Shown here in pieces: positions 28,583-36,611 of a stretch of 64,000 nucleotides of DNA. The position numbers were made by a program, and so were the translations under genes. Source of the DNA: Stenotrophomonas raiganjensis (SeqCode) (GTDB taxonomy: Bacteria > Pseudomonadota > Gammaproteobacteria > Xanthomonadales > Xanthomonadaceae); contig NZ_JAUTXR010000124.1 in assembly GCF_030658505.1 (NCBI RefSeq), positions 43,551 through 107,550 on the forward strand, read 5' to 3'. A model generated the notes under the pieces. It worked only from the letters and a program-made list of their open reading frames with translations, was not told the origin of the DNA and searched no databases. Positions within the stretch are counted from its first letter, which is position 1. Every line of letters starts with the position of its first letter.

Positions 28583-29236
28583 ATGAGCCTGCTCGGCGAA
28601 GCACTGTCGGCACTGCGGGGCCGTCGCCGCCACGATACAGCGGCGACGGCGGCACCCGCTGCACCGCTGGATGCGGACCAGGCCCTGGTGCGGGCCATCA
28701 TCGACGGTTCGCAGGCGGCCTTCGCGCAGTTGGTTGAAACCCACCAGCGCACCTGCGCGCACGTGATCGGTCGCATGGTGGGCGACCGCGACCAGGTGGC
28801 CGACCTGCTGCAGGAGACCTTCCTGGCGGTGTTCCGCCAGCTGCACCGTTTCCGTTTTGAATCTTCGTTGCGCACCTGGGTCTCACGGGTTGCCTATACG
28901 ACCGCGTTGCAGCACCTGCGTCGGCGACGGCTGGAGGCGCAGTGGATGGTGGCGGTGGAGGTGCCGGAGGAACTGGGCATCGGCGATGAAGGCCCTGGCC
29001 CGGCGGAACTGAGCGAGGCATTGCAGACCGGACGCCAGCTGGGCGTGGCATTGGAACGGCTGAGTGCGCCGCAGCGGCTGATCGTCGGGCTTCATTATCT
29101 GGAGGATTTCGATCTGGCCGAGATCGAGCAGGTGACCGGGCTGGCGCGCGGTACCATCAAGAGCCACCTGCACCGCGCGCGCCAGGTCCTGAAGCAGGAA
29201 CTGACGCGGCACGCCACCGCCGGAGAGTTGCTGTGA
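28583..29236 (+). CDS. ECF-type RNA polymerase sigma factor
   Basis: A 217-residue alternative sigma factor. Region 2 is recognisable at about residues 35-110 (AFAQLVETHQ, DLLQETFLAVFRQLHRF, LRTWVSRVAYTTALQHLRRRR). Region 4 lies near the C-terminus (LSAPQRLIVGLHYLEDFDLAEIEQ, then RGTIKSHLHRARQVL), where the helix-turn-helix recognises the -35 element. An Ala/Arg-rich N-terminal extension of about 30 residues precedes region 2. The next gene overlaps its end by 4 nt and encodes a small single-pass membrane protein, a candidate regulator of the sigma factor. ATG 28583 gives the expected length. Confidence 0.92.
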   Translation: MSLLGEALSALRGRRRHDTAATAAPAAPLDADQALVRAIIDGSQAAFAQLVETHQRTCAHVIGRMVGDRDQVADLLQETFLAVFRQLHRFRFESSLRTWVSRVAYTTALQHLRRRRLEAQWMVAVEVPEELGIGDEGPGPAELSEALQTGRQLGVALERLSAPQRLIVGLHYLEDFDLAEIEQVTGLARGTIKSHLHRARQVLKQELTRHATAGELL

Positions 29237-29448
29237 ACCCACCGACCGACCCCCGCGATGCGGACGAGCGCGCGCTGGCACAGGCGTTGCGTGAGCAGGC
29301 TCGGCAGGAAGAAGCGCCGGACGTGAGTGAGGCGCTGCAGAAGCGCATTGCCGCTGAGTCGCGCGACAGTGGTGTGGTCTATGTGGTGGTGCAGGTGCTG
29401 TTGTTCGGCGCGCTGCTGGCTGCAGCGGCCTGGTATTTCTGGCACTGA
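29233..29448 (+). CDS. Small membrane protein coupled to the ECF sigma factor
   Basis: A 71-residue protein with an acidic/basic N-terminal half rich in Ala, Glu and Arg (residues 1-48) and one C-terminal membrane helix (about 49-70) ending in aromatic residues. The start is GTG 29233, which overlaps the sigma factor stop. The arrangement (cytoplasmic helical part plus one helix, coupled to an ECF gene) fits a minimal anti-sigma factor. No zinc-binding ZAS motif (HxxxCxxC) is present, so an anti-sigma role is only an inference. Confidence 0.75.
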   Translation: MNPPTDPRDADERALAQALREQARQEEAPDVSEALQKRIAAESRDSGVVYVVVQVLLFGALLAAAAWYFWH

Positions 29449-29486
29449 GGCGCGCGCCGGGTGAGGGACCGCTCCAAGCGCGGCGG

Positions 29487-29543
29487 GTAGATGCCGCGAT
29501 TGGAGCGGCGCTTTGCGGTGTGCCAACCAAGGTTGGCACCTAC
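29487..29543. repeat. Paired inverted SMAG-type palindromes
   Basis: GTAG at 29487-29490 heads a loose GCCGC/GCGGC stem. It is followed by a perfect TGCCAACC/GGTTGGCA palindrome at 29521-29538 with CTAC (GTAG on the minus strand) at 29540-29543. The two elements face each other, a common dimer arrangement for REP families. They separate the sigma operon from cydA. Confidence 0.7.
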
Positions 29544-29663
29544 CAGGGCAGGGTCCCGGCCACTCCAGTCGGCCCTGCGACAAAGTGAAGCAGCGCGTCA
29601 CCCGGTCGCATCCCGTCTTAACGAAATCCTCCTAAAGTGGTCTGGTATCCCACCGGTCGCAGG

Positions 29664-29670
29664 CAGGAGG
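29664..29670 (+). promoter_or_regulatory. Strong ribosome binding site deciding the cydA TTG start
   Basis: CAGGAGG ends 6 nt before TTG 29677. No ATG or GTG at an acceptable position gives the conserved CydA N-terminus, so this Shine-Dalgarno sequence supports the TTG start. Confidence 0.8.
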
Positions 29671-29676
29671 CGTCCC

Positions 29677-31074
29677 TTGGACGCGTTGTTGTTGTCCCGG
29701 ATCCAGTTCGGATTCGTCATCAGTTTCCATGTGCTGTTCCCCGCCTTCACTATTGGTACGGCCAGCTGGCTGGCCTTCATCGAATGGCGGTGGCTGCGCA
29801 CGAAGTTGCCCGTTTGGCGCGAGCTGTACTTCTTCTGGCAGAAGATCTTCGCGGTGTCGTTCGGCATGGGCGTGGTCAGCGGCATTGTCATGGCCTTCCA
29901 GTTCGGCACCAACTGGCCGCGGCTGAGCGAGGTGGCCGGTACCGTCATCGGACCGCTGCTGACCTATGAGGTGCTGACCGCGTTCTTCCTGGAGGCCAGC
30001 TTCCTCGGCGTGATGATGTTCGGCTGGGGCCGCGTTTCGCCGCGCCTGCACTTCTTCTCCACCTGCATGGTGGCGCTGGGCACGCTGTTCTCCACGTTCT
30101 GGATCCTGTCGTCCAACAGCTGGCTGCACACGCCGGCCGGTTACGAGATGGTCAACGGCATCGTGCATCCGGTGGACTGGTGGCAGGTGGTGTTCAATCC
30201 CTCGTTCCCGTACCGCCTGGCGCACATGGCACTGGGTTCGTTCATCACCACCTGTTTCGTGATTGGTGGCGTGGGCGCGTGGTACCTGCGCAAGGGCACG
30301 CACGTGGAAGCGGGCCGGCGCATGCTGATCGCCGCCGTGGCGTTCGCCGCACTGACCGTGCCGGTGCAGATCTTCGTCGGCGACATGCATGGCCTGAACA
30401 CGCTCAAGCACCAGCCGATGAAGATTGCGGCGATGGAAGCACACTGGCATGAAACCAGGGAAGGCGAGGGCGTGCCGCTGGTGGTGTTCGCGCTGCCCAA
30501 TGAAAAGGAAGAGCGCAACGATTTCGAAGTGGCGATCCCGAAGCTGGGCAGCGTGATCCTCACCCACAGCCTGGACGGCACCTTCGATCCGCTGACCTCG
30601 GTACCGGCCAGTGAACGGCCGCCGGTGACGCCGGTGTTCTTCGCCTTCCGCATCATGGTCGGGCTGGGCACGCTGATGCTGCTGCTGGCGTGGGTGTCGG
30701 CCTTCCAGCTGTGGCGCAGGAAGCTGCTGGATTCGCCGTGGTTGCTGCGTGGCTGGAACTGGATGCTGCCCAGCGGTTTCATCGCGCTGCTGTCCGGTTG
30801 GTTCGTCACCGAGATGGGGCGCCAGCCGTGGGTGGTGTATGGCGTGCTGCGCACCGCTGATGCAGTCGGCCCGCAGAGTGCGTGGATGACCGCGCTGTCG
30901 CTGGGTGTCTACGTGGTCGGCTACGCCTTCGTGTTCGGCTGGGGCATCTGGTACCTGGTGAAGATCCTACGCCATGGACCGCAGCCCTATGCCGAAGGGC
31001 CCTCGCTGGACCACGGCAGCCACACCCCGGCACGCCCGCTGTCGGCGGCCGATGAACCGCTGGAGGAGCGCTGA
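29677..31074 (+). CDS. cydA: Cytochrome bd-type ubiquinol oxidase subunit I (CIO type)
   Basis: A 465-residue subunit I of a bd oxidase that oxidises quinol and reduces O2 in the inner membrane. The N-terminal helix holds His18 (FVISFHVLFP), the equivalent of the high-spin haem ligand. A second conserved His is in YRLAHMALGSF and the Met ligand is in GWFVTEMGRQPW. The Q-loop is short, which marks the cyanide-insensitive CioA subfamily rather than the long-loop Escherichia coli CydA. Nine or so membrane helices are visible. Translation starts at TTG 29677 behind AGGAGG, giving MDALLLSRIQFGFVISFH, the expected start. The subunit II gene follows after one base. Confidence 0.96.
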   Translation: MDALLLSRIQFGFVISFHVLFPAFTIGTASWLAFIEWRWLRTKLPVWRELYFFWQKIFAVSFGMGVVSGIVMAFQFGTNWPRLSEVAGTVIGPLLTYEVLTAFFLEASFLGVMMFGWGRVSPRLHFFSTCMVALGTLFSTFWILSSNSWLHTPAGYEMVNGIVHPVDWWQVVFNPSFPYRLAHMALGSFITTCFVIGGVGAWYLRKGTHVEAGRRMLIAAVAFAALTVPVQIFVGDMHGLNTLKHQPMKIAAMEAHWHETREGEGVPLVVFALPNEKEERNDFEVAIPKLGSVILTHSLDGTFDPLTSVPASERPPVTPVFFAFRIMVGLGTLMLLLAWVSAFQLWRRKLLDSPWLLRGWNWMLPSGFIALLSGWFVTEMGRQPWVVYGVLRTADAVGPQSAWMTALSLGVYVVGYAFVFGWGIWYLVKILRHGPQPYAEGPSLDHGSHTPARPLSAADEPLEER

Positions 31075-31075
31075 G

Positions 31076-32089
31076 ATGGACCTGATGACCTGGCTGCCGG
31101 TGGCATGGTTCGCAGTGATCGGTTTCGGCGTGCTGATGTACGTGGTGCTGGACGGCTTCGTGCTCGGCATCGGCATCCTCGCCCCGTTTGCCGAGGATGA
31201 GGAACAGCTCGACCTGATGATGAACACGGCCGCGCCGATCTGGGACGGCAACGAGACCTGGCTGGTGCTGGGTGGCGCGGGCCTGCTGGCGGCGTTCCCC
31301 AAGGCCTACGCGGTGCTGCTGTCGGCACTGTACCTGCCGGTGCTGCTGCTGGTGGTGGCGCTGGTGTTCCGCGGTGTGGCGTTCGAGTTCCGCTTCAAGG
31401 CGCATCGATCGCGCCGGCTGTGGAGCGTGGCGTTCGGCCTCGGTTCGCTGCTGGCCACGTTTGCCCAGGGCGTGATCCTCGGCACCTTGGTGCAGGGCAT
31501 CCCGCTGGTGGACGGTGTCTATCAGGGCGGGCCGTTCGCCTGGTTCAGCCCGTTCGCGATGCTGACCGGCGCCGCGCTGGTGGCCGGCTATGCGCTGCTG
31601 GGCAGCACCTGGCTGATCCTGAAGACCGAAGGGCGCGTGCAGGCGCTGGCGCGGCAGATGACCCGGCCGCTGGTGGTGGCGGTGATCGCGGCGATGGGCC
31701 TGGTCAGCAGCTGGCTGCCGTTCCTCGATTCGCGCCTGATGGCGCGCTGGTTCAGCGACGGCAACTTCTGGTGGCTGTCGCCGGTGCCGCTGCTGACCCT
31801 GGCGGTGGCCGCCGCGCTGTGGCGCAGTGCCACCCACCCGCGCCGTGACCTGCCGCCGTTCCTGCTCAGCCTGGCCCTGTTCGTGCTCGGCTTCCTCGGC
31901 CTGGTGCTGGGCATGTGGCCCTATCTGCTGCCGCCGTCGATGACGCTGTGGCAGGCCGCTGCGCCGGCGTCTTCGCTGGGCTTCACCCTGGTTGGACTGG
32001 TCATTCTGTTGCCGGTCATCCTCGGCTATACAGCGTGGTCCTACCGGGTATTCCGCGGCAAGGTGCACGCCGACACCGGTTACCACTGA
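31076..32089 (+). CDS. cydB: Cytochrome bd-type ubiquinol oxidase subunit II
   Basis: A 337-residue partner subunit of the oxidase, an integral membrane protein with about eight helices and no haem ligands of its own. Family landmarks are the N-terminal VLDGFVLGIGIL, the segment WDGNETWLVLGGAGLLAAFPKAYA, VFRGVAFEFRFK and, late in the chain, WPYLLPPSMTLW. ATG 31076 follows the cydA stop by one base with GGAGG upstream. No cydX-like small subunit was found downstream, as is usual for the CIO branch. No cydDC transporter genes are adjacent. Confidence 0.96.
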   Translation: MDLMTWLPVAWFAVIGFGVLMYVVLDGFVLGIGILAPFAEDEEQLDLMMNTAAPIWDGNETWLVLGGAGLLAAFPKAYAVLLSALYLPVLLLVVALVFRGVAFEFRFKAHRSRRLWSVAFGLGSLLATFAQGVILGTLVQGIPLVDGVYQGGPFAWFSPFAMLTGAALVAGYALLGSTWLILKTEGRVQALARQMTRPLVVAVIAAMGLVSSWLPFLDSRLMARWFSDGNFWWLSPVPLLTLAVAAALWRSATHPRRDLPPFLLSLALFVLGFLGLVLGMWPYLLPPSMTLWQAAAPASSLGFTLVGLVILLPVILGYTAWSYRVFRGKVHADTGYH

Positions 32090-32306
32090 TCGATTGAAGG
32101 CGGGGCCTGCCGCTGCCGGGCTCCGCGTTGGGGAATGTGAAACCTGCACACTCTGCGCGGGACGTGCTAGCGTGCGCTCCTTTCCGGCGGCCAGGGGGGC
32201 AGCCGGCGACGTCCTGGACGGACGCACGGCTGCAGGAATGGGGGGCCGCCGCGCGTCGCCGTAATGGCTCGTGCCTATCGTTCTCCCATTGAAGCACCTT
32301 CGCTAA
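32090..32306 (+). other. Leader region of the aryl-polyene operon
   Basis: This 217-nt gap holds no convincing gene. Its middle is GC-rich with several short inverted segments. It should contain the promoter of the pigment operon, since cydB upstream belongs to another function and the operon genes downstream are packed. No clear -35/-10 pair can be chosen by eye. Confidence 0.4.
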
Positions 32307-33050
32307 ATGATCGAATTCTCCATCGTCGACTGGGCTGCCTGGGCGCCCGGCCTGAGCGAGCGTAGCCAGTGGCTGGGCTGGGCCGATGCGCCGTACCTGC
32401 CGCATGGCGGAGACACGCCGGCGCTGGCGGAGGTGCCAGCGATGCAACGCCGTCGCATCGAGCGGCTGGGCCGCATGGCGATCCAGGCTGCGTGCTGGTG
32501 CGAGGACGGGCAGGGTGCAGACAGCGACGTGCCATTGGTGTTCGCCAGTCGCCACGGCGACGTGGCCCGTTCGATGGACCTGCTGGGCGCGCTGGTCGGC
32601 GACCAGCCGCTGTCGCCAACCGGATTCGGCCTGTCGGTGCACAACGCGATTGCCGCGCTGTATTCGATCGCCCGCGGTCATCGCGGCAACTACCTGGCAT
32701 TGGCGGCGGGCCAGGCCACGGTGGAGACGGCCTGCCTGGAGGCTGTCGGCCTGCTGGCCGATGGCGCCCGTGAGGTGCGGGTGGTGGTCTATGAGTCACC
32801 ACTTCCTGGAGTTTACGCGACGTTCGCCGACGAACCCGACCCGTTCTTTGCCTGGTGCTGGCGCCTGACCGCTCCTGCGGAGGGCCGGCCGACGCTGTCG
32901 CTGCAGTGGGAGGCGGCGCCGGAGACCACTGCCACCGCACCGGGCATGCTGCCGCACGCGCTGGACCTGCACCGTTTCCTGTTGTCTGGCGCGCCGGCGC
33001 TGGAGCACGTGGCCCAGGGCCAGCGCTGGCGCTGGAACCGCCGTGGCTGA
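32307..33050 (+). CDS. Ketosynthase-like chain-length factor of aryl-polyene pathway (ApeC-like)
   Basis: A 247-residue protein resembling the N-terminal half of a beta-ketoacyl synthase. The thiolase-fold region VPLVFASRHGDVARSMDLL and the helix NAIAALYSIARGHRG are visible, but the active-site Cys is absent: the corresponding turn reads LAAGQATVETA with Gln136. Gln in place of Cys is the hallmark of chain-length factors of type II polyketide synthases, which pair with an active KS and set polyene length. In aryl-polyene systems such a protein (ApeC) pairs with a KS (ApeO). The partner here is probably the KS at 45091-46275. It is first in the operon and overlaps the next gene by 8 nt. Confidence 0.85.
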   Translation: MIEFSIVDWAAWAPGLSERSQWLGWADAPYLPHGGDTPALAEVPAMQRRRIERLGRMAIQAACWCEDGQGADSDVPLVFASRHGDVARSMDLLGALVGDQPLSPTGFGLSVHNAIAALYSIARGHRGNYLALAAGQATVETACLEAVGLLADGAREVRVVVYESPLPGVYATFADEPDPFFAWCWRLTAPAEGRPTLSLQWEAAPETTATAPGMLPHALDLHRFLLSGAPALEHVAQGQRWRWNRRG

Positions 33051-33840
33051 GCTGCTGCGCCGCCTCGACCATGCCTGGCGGGTGCTCGGTACCGGCCTGA
33101 GCTTTGCCGCATTCGGCGTTGGCGGCCTGCTGCTGGGGGTCCTGGTGATGCCGGTGCTGCTGCTGATGCGCGACCCGGTGGCGCGCCGTCGCCGCGCCCG
33201 GCGCGTGGTCCAGGTCGCGTTCGCCAGCCACCTGCGGCTGATGCGCGGTCTGGGGGTGATGACCTATGAGATCGAGGGCGGTGAACGCCTGCAGCGCGAT
33301 GGCCTGCTGGTGCTGGCCAACCACCCGACGCTGATCGACGTGGTCTGCCTGGTCTCGCTGCTTCCCAACGCCGACTGCGTGGTCAAGCGGGCCGTGGCCT
33401 GCAACCCGTTCATGCGCGGTCCAGTGCGGGCGGCCGGCTACATCTCCAATGACGATGGCGCTGGCCTGGTCGATGACTGCGTGGCGGCGGTGCATGCCGG
33501 CGGCACCCTGGTGATCTTCCCGGAAGGCACCCGCAGCGTGCCCGGCCAGCCGCCACGGCTGCAGCGCGGGGCCGCCAACATCGCCGTCCGCGGCCGGCTG
33601 GACATCACCCCGGTGCGGATCACCTGCACCCCGCCCACGTTGACCAAGGGGCAGAAGTGGTATCGTGTCCCCTCACGTCGCTTTCACGTTCGGCTGCAGA
33701 TCGGCGAAGATATCCCGATCGCGCCATTCCTGGCCGAAGACGACTCGCCAAGGGGGGATGCCTTGGCAGCCCGCCGCGTCACCGAGCACCTTTCTCGTTA
33801 TTTCGACCTGTCTGGAGATCCGCACCGTGCAAGCACTTGA
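33043..33840 (+). CDS. 1-acyl-glycerol-3-phosphate acyltransferase-like protein
   Basis: A 265-residue PlsC-family acyltransferase. One N-terminal membrane helix (about residues 17-42) precedes the catalytic HX4D motif at His94-Asp99 (NHPTLID) and the glycerol-phosphate-binding FPEGTR at 159-164. PlsC-type enzymes are standard parts of aryl-polyene and xanthomonadin clusters, where they are thought to transfer the polyene chain to a lipid or glycerol backbone. The GTG start at 33043 overlaps the preceding stop by 8 nt, so the two genes are translationally coupled. Its own 3' end overlaps the ACP gene by 14 nt. Confidence 0.9.
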   Translation: MAELLRRLDHAWRVLGTGLSFAAFGVGGLLLGVLVMPVLLLMRDPVARRRRARRVVQVAFASHLRLMRGLGVMTYEIEGGERLQRDGLLVLANHPTLIDVVCLVSLLPNADCVVKRAVACNPFMRGPVRAAGYISNDDGAGLVDDCVAAVHAGGTLVIFPEGTRSVPGQPPRLQRGAANIAVRGRLDITPVRITCTPPTLTKGQKWYRVPSRRFHVRLQIGEDIPIAPFLAEDDSPRGDALAARRVTEHLSRYFDLSGDPHRAST

Positions 33841-34084
33841 GCACGAGATCAAGGAATTGATCATTTCCTCCCTTTCGCTGGAGGACATCACGCCGGAGGA
33901 CATCGATCCGACCGCGCCGCTGTTCGTCGAGGGCCTTGGCCTGGATTCGATCGACGCGTTGGAGCTGGGCCTGGCGCTGCAGAAGAAGTACGGTGTCAGC
34001 CTCTCGGCCGATTCGGAAGAAACCCGTCGCCATTTCTCCAGCGTGCGCGCGCTTGGCGAGTTCGTCGCCGCCCGCCAGTCGTAA
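33827..34084 (+). CDS. Acyl carrier protein 1 of the aryl-polyene operon
   Basis: An 85-residue ACP. The phosphopantetheine attachment site is Ser41 in GLGLDSIDALEL. It is predicted to carry the growing polyene as a thioester in the cytoplasm. Translation starts at GTG 33827 with GGAG upstream, overlapping the acyltransferase gene by 14 nt; the longer open frame is a continuation across that gene. Two ACPs in tandem, as here, are characteristic of aryl-polyene operons (ApeE/ApeF), where one may load the aryl starter and the other the extender units. That division is inferred. Confidence 0.92.
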   Translation: MQALEHEIKELIISSLSLEDITPEDIDPTAPLFVEGLGLDSIDALELGLALQKKYGVSLSADSEETRRHFSSVRALGEFVAARQS

Positions 34085-34101
34085 CGGCGCCAGGAATAGC
34101 C

Positions 34102-34359
34102 ATGACCAAGAATGAACTGTTCGAACGCATCGTCAGCATCCTGACCGACAGCTTCGAGATCGAAACCGCCCGGATCACCCCCGAGGCCCGCCTGTACGAC
34201 GACCTGGACATCGACAGCATCGACGCGGTCGACCTGATCGTTCAGCTGAAGCCGTTGCTCGGCCGCAACCTGCAGCCGGAAGCGTTCAAGGCCGTGCGCA
34301 CCGTGCAGGACATCGTCGATGTCGTGTATGGCCTGTTGCCGGACCAGGCAGCCGCCTGA
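34102..34359 (+). CDS. Acyl carrier protein 2 of the aryl-polyene operon
   Basis: An 85-residue ACP with the attachment Ser39 in DDLDIDSIDAVDL, a close match to fatty-acid ACPs. The four-helix pattern is complete. It lies 17 nt after ACP 1 and has its own ATG preceded by a CAGGA-type site. The sequence differs clearly from ACP 1, so the pair is not a recent duplication and probably has distinct partners. Confidence 0.93.
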   Translation: MTKNELFERIVSILTDSFEIETARITPEARLYDDLDIDSIDAVDLIVQLKPLLGRNLQPEAFKAVRTVQDIVDVVYGLLPDQAAA

Positions 34360-34381
34360 CTGCAGCGCCCGCGGCTCCGCC

Positions 34382-34933
34382 ATGGCACGCGCACGCACGG
34401 TCGTGGTGGCTGCGATTTCGCTGGCCTACCCGGTGCTGGTGTATCTGGCGATGGGCCGCTTCGAGCCCCGCTGGCTGTCGCTGCTGCTGTTCACCCTGGC
34501 CCTGCTGCGCGCGCTGAGCACGCGCCAGCCGTTGTGGTGGGCCGCCGCCGCCGGCACCGGCCTGTTGGCGGTACTGGCCACCGTACTCAACCAGGCCTTG
34601 CCGCTGAAGCTGTACCCGGCACTGGTCAATGCGGTGATGCTGGCGGTGTTCGGCACCAGCCTGCGCTTCGGGCCACCGCTGGTGGAACGCCTGGCGCGGC
34701 TTCAGGAGCCGGACCTGCCACCATTCGCAGTGGCGTATACCCGCCGTGTCACCCAGGTGTGGTGCGGCTTCTTCGTTCTCAACGGCAGCCTGGCCCTGCT
34801 GACCGCGCTGTACGCGTCGGACCGGGTCTGGATGCTCTACAACGGATTGTTGGCGTACGTGATGATGGGCGTGTTGTTCGCAGGTGAGTGGCTGGTGCGG
34901 CGGCGGGTGAAGGCGGCGCACACGCATGGCTGA
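34382..34933 (+). CDS. COG4648-type membrane protein of the aryl-polyene operon
   Basis: A 183-residue integral membrane protein with about five to six hydrophobic segments (for example residues 6-22, 30-45, 55-75, 78-95, 125-145 and 150-165). Proteins of this type are found next to the ACPs and ligase in nearly all aryl-polyene clusters, and their exact task is unknown. It may anchor the soluble synthase to the inner membrane. ATG 34382 begins MARARTVVVAA; the end overlaps the ligase start by 8 nt. The functional comment is inference from cluster conservation. Confidence 0.82.
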   Translation: MARARTVVVAAISLAYPVLVYLAMGRFEPRWLSLLLFTLALLRALSTRQPLWWAAAAGTGLLAVLATVLNQALPLKLYPALVNAVMLAVFGTSLRFGPPLVERLARLQEPDLPPFAVAYTRRVTQVWCGFFVLNGSLALLTALYASDRVWMLYNGLLAYVMMGVLFAGEWLVRRRVKAAHTHG

Positions 34934-36611
34934 GTGGATTGCCCTGGACCGGCTGCTGCTGGACCCGCAGCCGCAGCGAAGCATTGGCCTCTGCGATGGC
35001 GAGGTGATCGATCACGCCCGCTTCCGCCAGCGCGCGCTGGCCTGGCGCGCCGCCTTTGCGGCCGCCGAGGGCCGTGACTGGGCCCTGTACTTCGATGATG
35101 CCGTGGCCTTTGCCGCGGCGCTGTTCGGTGCCTGGCATGGCGGCAAGCGGGTGTTCCTGGCTGCCGACAACCTGCCGGCCACGCTGCAGGCGCTGCAGCC
35201 ACGGGTGAGCGGTTTTGCGGGCGACGTGTCCGCCGACTACCGCCCGCTGATTGCCCCCACCGTTGGCGTGGACGGCGAACTGCAGGTGCTGGATGAGCGC
35301 GCCTGCGAGCTGTGCGTGTTCACCTCCGGCAGCACCGGCCAGCCGAGCGCGATCGGCAAGCGCCTTGACCAGCTGGCGCGCGAGGTGGAGGCGCTGCAGG
35401 CTGCGTTCGGCGCGCAGATGGACGGTGTGCAGGTGCATGGCACCGTGTCCCACCAGCACATCTACGGGCTGCTGTTCCGCGTGCTGTGGCCCTTGGCCGC
35501 CGGCCGCCTGATCCATCCGCGCCGGTTCTTCCACGAAGATCTGGTGGGCGCGCTGGCTGGTACCGATACGGTGCTGGTAGCGACGCCGGCCCATCTCAAG
35601 CGCCTGCCCGAACAGCTTGACTGGGCCAGCCTGCATGGCCGCCTGCGTGCGGTGTTCTCCTCTGGTGGCCCGCTGCCGGAAGAAGCCGCACGCCAGGTGC
35701 GGCAGTGGCTGGGCGTGGCACCGACCGAGGTCTACGGCAGCAGCGAGACCGGTGGTATCGCCTGGCGCCGCTGGGATACCGACCTGCCGCCGTGGCAGCC
35801 GCTGCCGGGCGTGCAGTGGCGGATCGACGACGGCTGCCTGGCGGTGGCCTCGGCGCATCTGGAAACCCCCGACTGGTGGCGCACCCAGGACCGTGTTGAA
35901 GCCCTGGCCGATGGCCGCTTCCGCCTGCTGGGCCGCGCCGACCGCATCGTCAAGATCGAAGAACGCCGCGTCTCGCTGGATGCGCTGGAACGCGCGCTGC
36001 GCGAAGACGCCGAAGTGGATGACGCACGCGTGCTGGTGCTGCCGGGGCAGCGCGAGCAGCTGGCCGCCGTGGTGGTGCCGGCCGATCCGGCGCTGCTGGA
36101 CGGCGGCGACGCTGCGCGCCGTGCGCTGGGCCAGCGCCTTGGCGCGCGCCTGGCACAGGCACATGACGCGGTCACCCGGCCGCGCCGCTGGCGCCTGGTG
36201 CAGGCGCTGCCGATCAACGCACAGGGCAAGGTCACCCAGGCGGCACTGGCGGCGCTGTTCCAGCCGCTGATGCCGGTGCCGGTCTGGGAACAGCGTGATG
36301 CGGCCAGCGCCACATTGCGCATGACCCTCGACCCGGCGCTGCGGCCGTTCCAGGGCCACTTCCCGCAGGCGGCAATCCTGCCCGGCGTGGCGCAGCTGGA
36401 CTGGGCGGTGCGCTTCGCCCGGCAGGCGTTCGTGATGCCGGCCGCGTTCGTGCGCATGGATGCGGTTAAATTCCAGCACGTGGCCCGCCCCGGTGACGAG
36501 TTGACCCTGCAGCTGGACTGGGATGCTGCACGCAGCGTGCTGGCCTTCCGCTACACCTCCAGCCACGGTGTGCATGCCAGCGGCAAGGTGGTTTTCGCCG
36601 ATGCAGACTGA
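34926..36611 (+). CDS. AMP-forming acyl ligase fused to a FabZ-like dehydratase
   Basis: A 561-residue fusion. Residues 1 to about 440 form an ANL-superfamily adenylation domain with the phosphate-binding loop FTSGSTGQPS at 132-141, a YGSSETGG motif, and a C-terminal KVTQ lysine loop. It should activate the aryl starter acid as an adenylate and load an ACP. Residues about 460-561 form a hotdog dehydratase with F-x-GHFP (His478) and LPGVAQ, which would remove water from 3-hydroxyacyl-ACP. In many aryl-polyene clusters these are separate proteins (ApeH and ApeI types). The A-domain is short for its family, with few residues before the P-loop. ATG 34926 overlaps the upstream gene, and its end overlaps the glycosyltransferase gene by 11 nt. 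Confidence 0.9.
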   Translation: MAEWIALDRLLLDPQPQRSIGLCDGEVIDHARFRQRALAWRAAFAAAEGRDWALYFDDAVAFAAALFGAWHGGKRVFLAADNLPATLQALQPRVSGFAGDVSADYRPLIAPTVGVDGELQVLDERACELCVFTSGSTGQPSAIGKRLDQLAREVEALQAAFGAQMDGVQVHGTVSHQHIYGLLFRVLWPLAAGRLIHPRRFFHEDLVGALAGTDTVLVATPAHLKRLPEQLDWASLHGRLRAVFSSGGPLPEEAARQVRQWLGVAPTEVYGSSETGGIAWRRWDTDLPPWQPLPGVQWRIDDGCLAVASAHLETPDWWRTQDRVEALADGRFRLLGRADRIVKIEERRVSLDALERALREDAEVDDARVLVLPGQREQLAAVVVPADPALLDGGDAARRALGQRLGARLAQAHDAVTRPRRWRLVQALPINAQGKVTQAALAALFQPLMPVPVWEQRDAASATLRMTLDPALRPFQGHFPQAAILPGVAQLDWAVRFARQAFVMPAAFVRMDAVKFQHVARPGDELTLQLDWDAARSVLAFRYTSSHGVHASGKVVFADAD

